The notes beneath the pieces were generated by a model that was not told where the DNA came from, searched no databases, and saw only the letters and a list, made by a program, of their open reading frames with translations. A stretch of 64,000 bases of DNA, taken from the NCBI GenBank assembly GCA_027257055.1, contig JAPVLO010000232.1, positions 1,488,001 through 1,552,000 of the forward strand, given 5' to 3'. The DNA comes from Cephalopachus bancanus. Its lineage: Eukaryota > Chordata > Mammalia > Primates > Tarsiidae. This document shows, one piece after another, positions 59,662-64,000 of this stretch (the stretch's first letter is position 1; the number at the start of each line of letters is the position of its first letter). The translations under genes and the position numbers were made by a program.

Positions 59662-60056
59662 GCAGTAATTTTATTCCACAGGCTCATTCTTCATTCTCTC
59701 TCATACAAAAGACATGTGAGTGGGCATGCAAGGCCTGAGCTAGGGGCTGGCATACTCCCTGTTCCCGAGGAGTGACAGTCTAGCAGAAAGGGGATCTGCA
59801 CAAGAAGCATCAGGAGAACTTACAGGAGGCACTTAGGACTGGAGAGTCCAAGAACTTCCCCGAGAGCATGGAAGCCAGCCCCAGTGAGGGGTGTAGGGGC
59901 AGTGCCAGGGTAGCAGTGCCAGGGCACAGAGACCAGAGAGGACACATGGCTCCTGGGGACGTAAAGGCTGTTGGTGTGGCTGAGGTCAGAATTCACAGGG
60001 CAGGGGGTGAGCTGTCATGATGAAGGTGAGTCAGGAGCCAGATGACAAAGGCACGG

Positions 60057-60347
60057 TTTTCTGTTGTTGTTTTGTTTTGTTTTGAGTTGGAGTCTCACTC
60101 GGTCACCCAGACTGGAGTGCAGCGGCCACCGCAACCTCGACCTGTTGGGCTCCGGCGATCCTTCCGCCTCAGCCTTCTGAGTAGCCGGAATTACAGGCAC
60201 GCGCTACCACGCCCGGCTGATTTTTTTATTTATTGTAGAGATGAGGTCTCGCTGCCCAGGCTGGTCTCGAACCCGCGGGCTCAGGCAAACCACTCACCTC
60301 AGCCTCCCAAAGGCGCGGGATTACAGGCTGAGCCACCGAGCCCGGCT
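60057..60347 (-). mobile_element. Alu SINE, young lemur lineage
   Basis: Antisense, T/G head, 5-nt deletion (CTCGCTGCCCAGG), AAAGGCGCGGGATTACAG. Inserted in the tail of the next Alu. Confidence 0.95.
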
Positions 60348-60603
60348 GGGTTTTTTTTTTCTTGAGTTGGGGTCTCACTCTGTTGCCGAGACTGGACCTC
60401 CTGGGCTCAGGCAGTCCTTCCACATCAGCATCCAGGCAATATTTTTATTCCACACCACCATGCCTGGCTAATTTTTTTTTTTTTTTTTAGGGACAAGTTT
60501 TCACTATGTTTCCCAGGCTAGTCTCAAACTCCTGGCCACAAGCAAACCTTCTGCCTTGGCCTCCCAAAGTGCTGGGATTACAGGCATGAGCCACTGTGCC
60601 TGG
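60348..60603 (-). mobile_element. Alu SINE, older host of the preceding copy
   Basis: Antisense, deleted inside. The pair is bracketed by CCAGATGACAAAG (60038-60050, 60604-60616), the TSD of this older copy. It has a second T run at 60471-60489. Confidence 0.9.
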
Positions 60604-60824
60604 CCCAGATGACAAAGATGCAATCTTGAGTGTCATGCTAGAGGGTCCGGAATTCATCCCAAGGGTGTGGGAACTACGAACCAGCTTCCTGTGGAGGAGG
60701 AATGTGGGCGGGTCTGCTTGTTGAGGACATTTCCACCATGGTTGTAATGCGACGATGTGAGGAAAGCAAGTGTGGAAGTACAGGGACCAGTTCAAAGGAG
60801 CCTGCAGGAATTAAAGAAGGAATT

Positions 60825-61122
60825 GGCTGGGCGTGGCGGCTCACACCTGTCGGCCCAGCACCTTGGAGGCCGAGGCAGGAAGATTGCTTGAGCCAAGGAG
60901 TTTAAGACCAGCCTACACAACACAGAGAGGCCTCATTTCTACACAAAATCAAAAAATTAGCTGGTCATGGTGATGTGTGCCTGTAGTCCAACAACTCGGG
61001 AGGTTGAGGAGGGAGGATCGCCCGAGCCCAGGAGATCCAGGCTGCAGTGAGCTCTGATTATGCCACTGCATTCCAGCCTGGATAACAGAGTGAGGCCCTG
61101 ACTCAAAAAATAAAAAAGAACA
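60825..61122 (+). mobile_element. Alu SINE
   Basis: TSD AAGGAATT at 60817-60824 and 61123-61130. Tail AAAAAATAAAAAAG. Confidence 0.95.
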
Positions 61123-61130
61123 AAGGAATT

Positions 61131-61940
61131 AACGCGGGCCTGAGGCATAGCAGAGGCCACAGGATGCAGAGAAAAAGAGTCTGAGAAATGACTGGTGACC
61201 ATGGTGGTCAGCCACAAGTGGGGTTTGCCTGGCTGGAAGTGGCTTTCCACTTTGGTGGGCAAGGGGGAAGGGATGAGAAGGGAGGGCTTGTGGGAGGGTG
61301 CCTACACGTTCTGGCTGAAGCAGGAGCCCAGGCCAGAACGTGAGTGGAGGAAGGTCAGGGCAACGCAGTGCAGTCGGGGACTCCCTGGGTTGGTGGCAAT
61401 TCCAGATGCCACTAGCTCGAGAGGACGAGGCTCCCAGCACCTGGCCTGGCTCACCGTGGGGACCGAGGCTGCCACTGAGAGGTCTTCAGTACCTGCAGCC
61501 AAGCAGGGCCTGACAAGCTGTTTCCATGGAGACGCAGTGCGCAGGAGGGAGTGAGTAGGAGGCTGATCTGTTCCAGAGCCTTGGGTCGCAGGGCTGTGGA
61601 GGGCTCCCGGGTAAACAGGAAAAAGACATCACGACCACAGAAGGATGCTCAGGAAGGTCAGCAGCTCATCAGGGGCTTTGTCATCACGATTCTCAATTCA
61701 GTCTGGCCATTGAGAAGGGCTGGGGTAAGCTACTTGGTCACCCTGCCAGTATTCCAGCTGCCACTTGATGAGGGCACAGGGGAGTGGGTGCCACTCGGGC
61801 TGACTTCCAAGTGCCCATCCCCATCCCTAATCCCTCCACATCCCTGGACTCTAGGTCGCCACATCTCCCTTCTGAGTTTCTGGAGAAACAAGTACAGATT
61901 TGGGAAGTTGGTTTTGTCTTGTTTGTTTGCCATGCTAATA
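61131..61940. other. Unique sequence
   Basis: Overlapping frames on both strands (61129-61554) of GC-rich composition; no motif. Confidence 0.4.
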
Positions 61941-62213
61941 GGCTGGGATCGGTGGCTCCTCCTGTAATTCCAGCACTTTGAGAGGCCAAGGCGAGTGGAT
62001 TGCCTGAGCCTGTGGGTTCAAGACCCACCTGGGCAACTTGGCGAGACCTCATCTCTACAATAAATCGAAAATTAGCCGGGTGTGGTAGTGTGTGCCTGTA
62101 ATTCCGGCTACTTGGAAGGCTTAGGGGGAAGGATCACTGGAGCCCAGCAGGTCGGGGCTGTGGTGGCCGGGAATGTGATAGTGAGACTCCAACTCAAAAA
62201 AAAAAAAAAAAAA
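61941..62213 (+). mobile_element. Alu SINE, lemur type
   Basis: GGCTGGGATCGGTGGCTCCTCC. Right-monomer end shortened (GGGAATGTGATAGTGAGACTCC). Poly-A tail. Confidence 0.95.
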
Positions 62214-62393
62214 GAATACGCAGGAAAGCTTTGGAACTCTTTGGAAAGCTCAGACAGTTGCAAAACTCCAGATTGGATGTTGTTACTAAACAATTTGAGG
62301 AACATTCTGGACAGAAAGCCAGCAACAATGGGTCCCCAACTGTTATGTGGGTGTGTGGTAAAATAGACATAACATGACGTTTACCATTTTGAC

Positions 62394-62681
62394 TTTTTTT
62401 TTTTTTAGTTGGGATCTCACTTTGTTGCCCAGGCTGTAGTGCAGTGGCACCATCATGGCTCACCACAGACTCGACCTCCTGGGTTCAGGTGATCCTTCCA
62501 CCTCAGACACTTGAGTAGCTGGGAATATAGGCACATACCACCATGCCTGGGTAATTTTATTTTTTATTTTTTTATAGAGACCAGGTCTCACTATATTGCC
62601 TAGGGTGGTCTCGAACTCCTGGGTCCTCCAGCCTCAGCCTCCCAAAGTGCTGAAATCACAGGTATAATTCCGTGCCCGGTC
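62394..62681 (-). mobile_element. Alu SINE, first insertion
   Basis: Antisense, older. Target ATTTTGAC precedes it (62386-62393) and follows it (62682-62690). Confidence 0.93.
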
Positions 62682-62690
62682 ATTTTGACC

Positions 62691-62988
62691 TTTTTTTTTT
62701 TTTTTTTTTTTTTTGAGTTGGAGTCTCACTCTGTCACCCAGACTGGAGTGCAGTGGCCGCTTCCGGCCACTGCAGCCTTGACCTGCTGGGCTCCGGCGAT
62801 CCTTCCGCCTCAGCCTTCCAAGTAGCCGGAATTACAGGCATGCACTACCATGCCCGGCTGATTTTTTGATTTATTGTAGAGATGAGGTCTCGCTGCCCAG
62901 GCGGGTCTCGAACCCGCGGGCTCAGGCAATCCACTCACCTCAGCCTCCCAAAGGCGCGAGATTACAGGCTGAGCCACCGAGCCCGGCT
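62691..62988 (-). mobile_element. Alu SINE, second insertion, young lemur lineage
   Basis: Antisense, long T head, 5-nt deletion, AAAGGCGCGAGATTACAG. Followed by a third ATTTTGACC (62989-62997). Confidence 0.96.
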
Positions 62989-63120
62989 ATTTTGACCATT
63001 TTTAAGTGTACAATTCAGTGATGTTAAGTATGTTCACAATCTTGTGTAACCATCACCATTATCTATTTCCAAAGCTTTACCATCACTCAAGACAAAAACT
63101 CTGAAACCATTAAGCAACGA

Positions 63121-63407
63121 CTCCATGTTGAGCCCCCAAGACTTTAGAAGCCTTTATTAGACTGCATTACCTCTGCCTAGGCCAAATGAGGCTGTGGCTG
63201 CTGCAGGTAAGAAGCTGAACTGATCTTGGTTTGATCAGTTGCTTTCAAGTCAGGCCCAGTATTTCTTTGACCAAAGAGTTCTCATCTTATGGATGAGCTT
63301 GCTACACCCATCTCAGAAAGGAGACTGACTTTAACCATCCTATTGACTGATGGGACTTATTAACCGTGTCCTCCAAGTTATTCAAGTGGCAGATGGCAAT
63401 GCTCATT
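63121..63407. other. Unique sequence with a small palindrome
   Basis: AACTGATC (63218-63225) and GATCAGTT (63233-63240) pair across a 7-nt loop. No other feature. Confidence 0.45.
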
Positions 63408-63421
63408 AAGAAGTTGGTAAA

Positions 63422-63712
63422 GACCGAGCGCGGTGGCTCAAGCCTGTAATCCCAGCACTTTGGGAGGCCGAGGTGAGAGGATTGCCTGAGTCCAGCAGTT
63501 CGAGACCAGCCTGAGCAACTTGGTAAGACCGCGTCTCTACAATAAATCAAAACATTAGCTGGGTGCAGTGGTGAGTACCTGTAGCTCGGCTACTTGGAAG
63601 GCTAAGGTGGAAGGATCACCTGAGTCCAGCAGATCGAGGCTGCAGTGGCTGTGAGCATGTCACTGCATTCCAACCTGGACAAGAGAGTCAAACTCTGACT
63701 CAAAAAAAAAAA
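63422..63712 (+). mobile_element. Alu SINE, lemur type
   Basis: TSD AAGAAGTTGGTAAA at 63408-63421 and 63713-63726. CTACAATAAATCAAAACATTAGC linker. Confidence 0.96.
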
Positions 63713-63726
63713 AAGAAGTTGGTAAA

Positions 63727-64000
63727 AATTAAGTCAGGGCCACAGGCCCTCATAAAGGTACTACTAGAAGCAAGTTTTGTTTTAAGATAGTTGGGCATAA
63801 TTGTAAGATGAATTGTCTAGGAACCAATTTCATTTTGAATAACCGAAAACAATAGGGCTTAGGGAAGATGAAACGTACTTCTGACTTAGAACTGTAAAAC
63901 ACAACCAGTAGATCAGAACTTGAAATTCCAAATGCCCTACTCCCCTTTCTTTCACAATTAAAACATGTGGTGGGGATAGGTAGAAGCTTTTGTGACTTTG
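63727..64000. other. Unique sequence
   Basis: AT-rich; nothing recognised. Confidence 0.4.

Larger units (their letters stand above)
59680..60820 (+). mobile_element. L2 LINE remnant, split by Alus
   Basis: GAGTGACAGTCTAGCAGAAAGG, GGGGCAGTGCCAGGG and, after the Alus, TGAGTGTCATGCTAGAGGG..GGAATTCATCCC read like L2. Internal short repeat CAGTGCCAGGG (59900-59925). Confidence 0.5.
62345..63120 (-). mobile_element. Old L1 fragment (antisense), split by two Alus
   Basis: GGTAAAATAGACATAACATGACGTTTACC and, after the Alus, TTTAAGTGTACAATTCAGTG..AATCTTGTGTAACCATCACC are continuous L1 phrases, related to 9941-10550. Confidence 0.75.

Overview
The window is nuclear DNA of a primate, most probably a lemur (Strepsirrhini). 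The sequence is saturated with 7SL-derived Alu SINEs, and these are not the anthropoid form. Most copies carry the linker motif CTACAATAAATCAAAAAATTA and end in CCAACTC or GACTCAAAA, as in lemuriform Alus. They sit among old mammalian repeats (MIR, L2, L1, hAT/Charlie-type elements, LTRs), mariner remnants and dinucleotide microsatellites. The order is inferred from repeat diagnostics, not from any gene.

I could not assign any protein-coding gene. Most long open frames lie in Alus (read through the poly-T/poly-A side), in microsatellites or in L1/LTR debris. Three stretches are kept as weak coding or pseudogene candidates: 9682-9934 (minus), 23611-23850 (plus) and 53946-54356 (minus, one in-frame stop). 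No rRNA, tRNA, CRISPR or CpG island was seen. The window reads as intergenic or intronic DNA.

Layout: 1-5.4 kb holds a decayed mariner element with a transposase fragment and a nested insertion, then old LTR/ERV-like material and a duplicated old repeat. 5.4-9 kb is mostly unique, with a hAT relic and a solo-LTR-like element (8607-8993). 9-16 kb has L1 and many Alus, including two adjacent Alus sharing one target site (11.3-11.95 kb). 16-18.4 kb has a 232-bp mariner-type MITE, a repeat-free block and an Alu-in-Alu nest. 18-27 kb mixes hAT, L2 and Alus. 28-35 kb is dominated by old L1, with a second mariner MITE and a second copy of the LTR. 35-49 kb is a lower-density stretch with a local ~100-bp direct duplication. 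49-57 kb is Alu-rich with another perfect-TSD Alu nest (52.7-53.3 kb). 57-59 kb contains the most unusual structure: a ~236-bp inverted duplication (about 88% identical by eye) whose arms flank an (AT)19 tract, one arm splitting an Alu monomer. 59-64 kb has L2, L1 and several young lemur-type Alus.

The window mostly records layered transposition. Many Alus have readable target-site duplications (TSDs), so insertion order can be worked out, and five copies share a 5-nt deletion marking a young Alu lineage.
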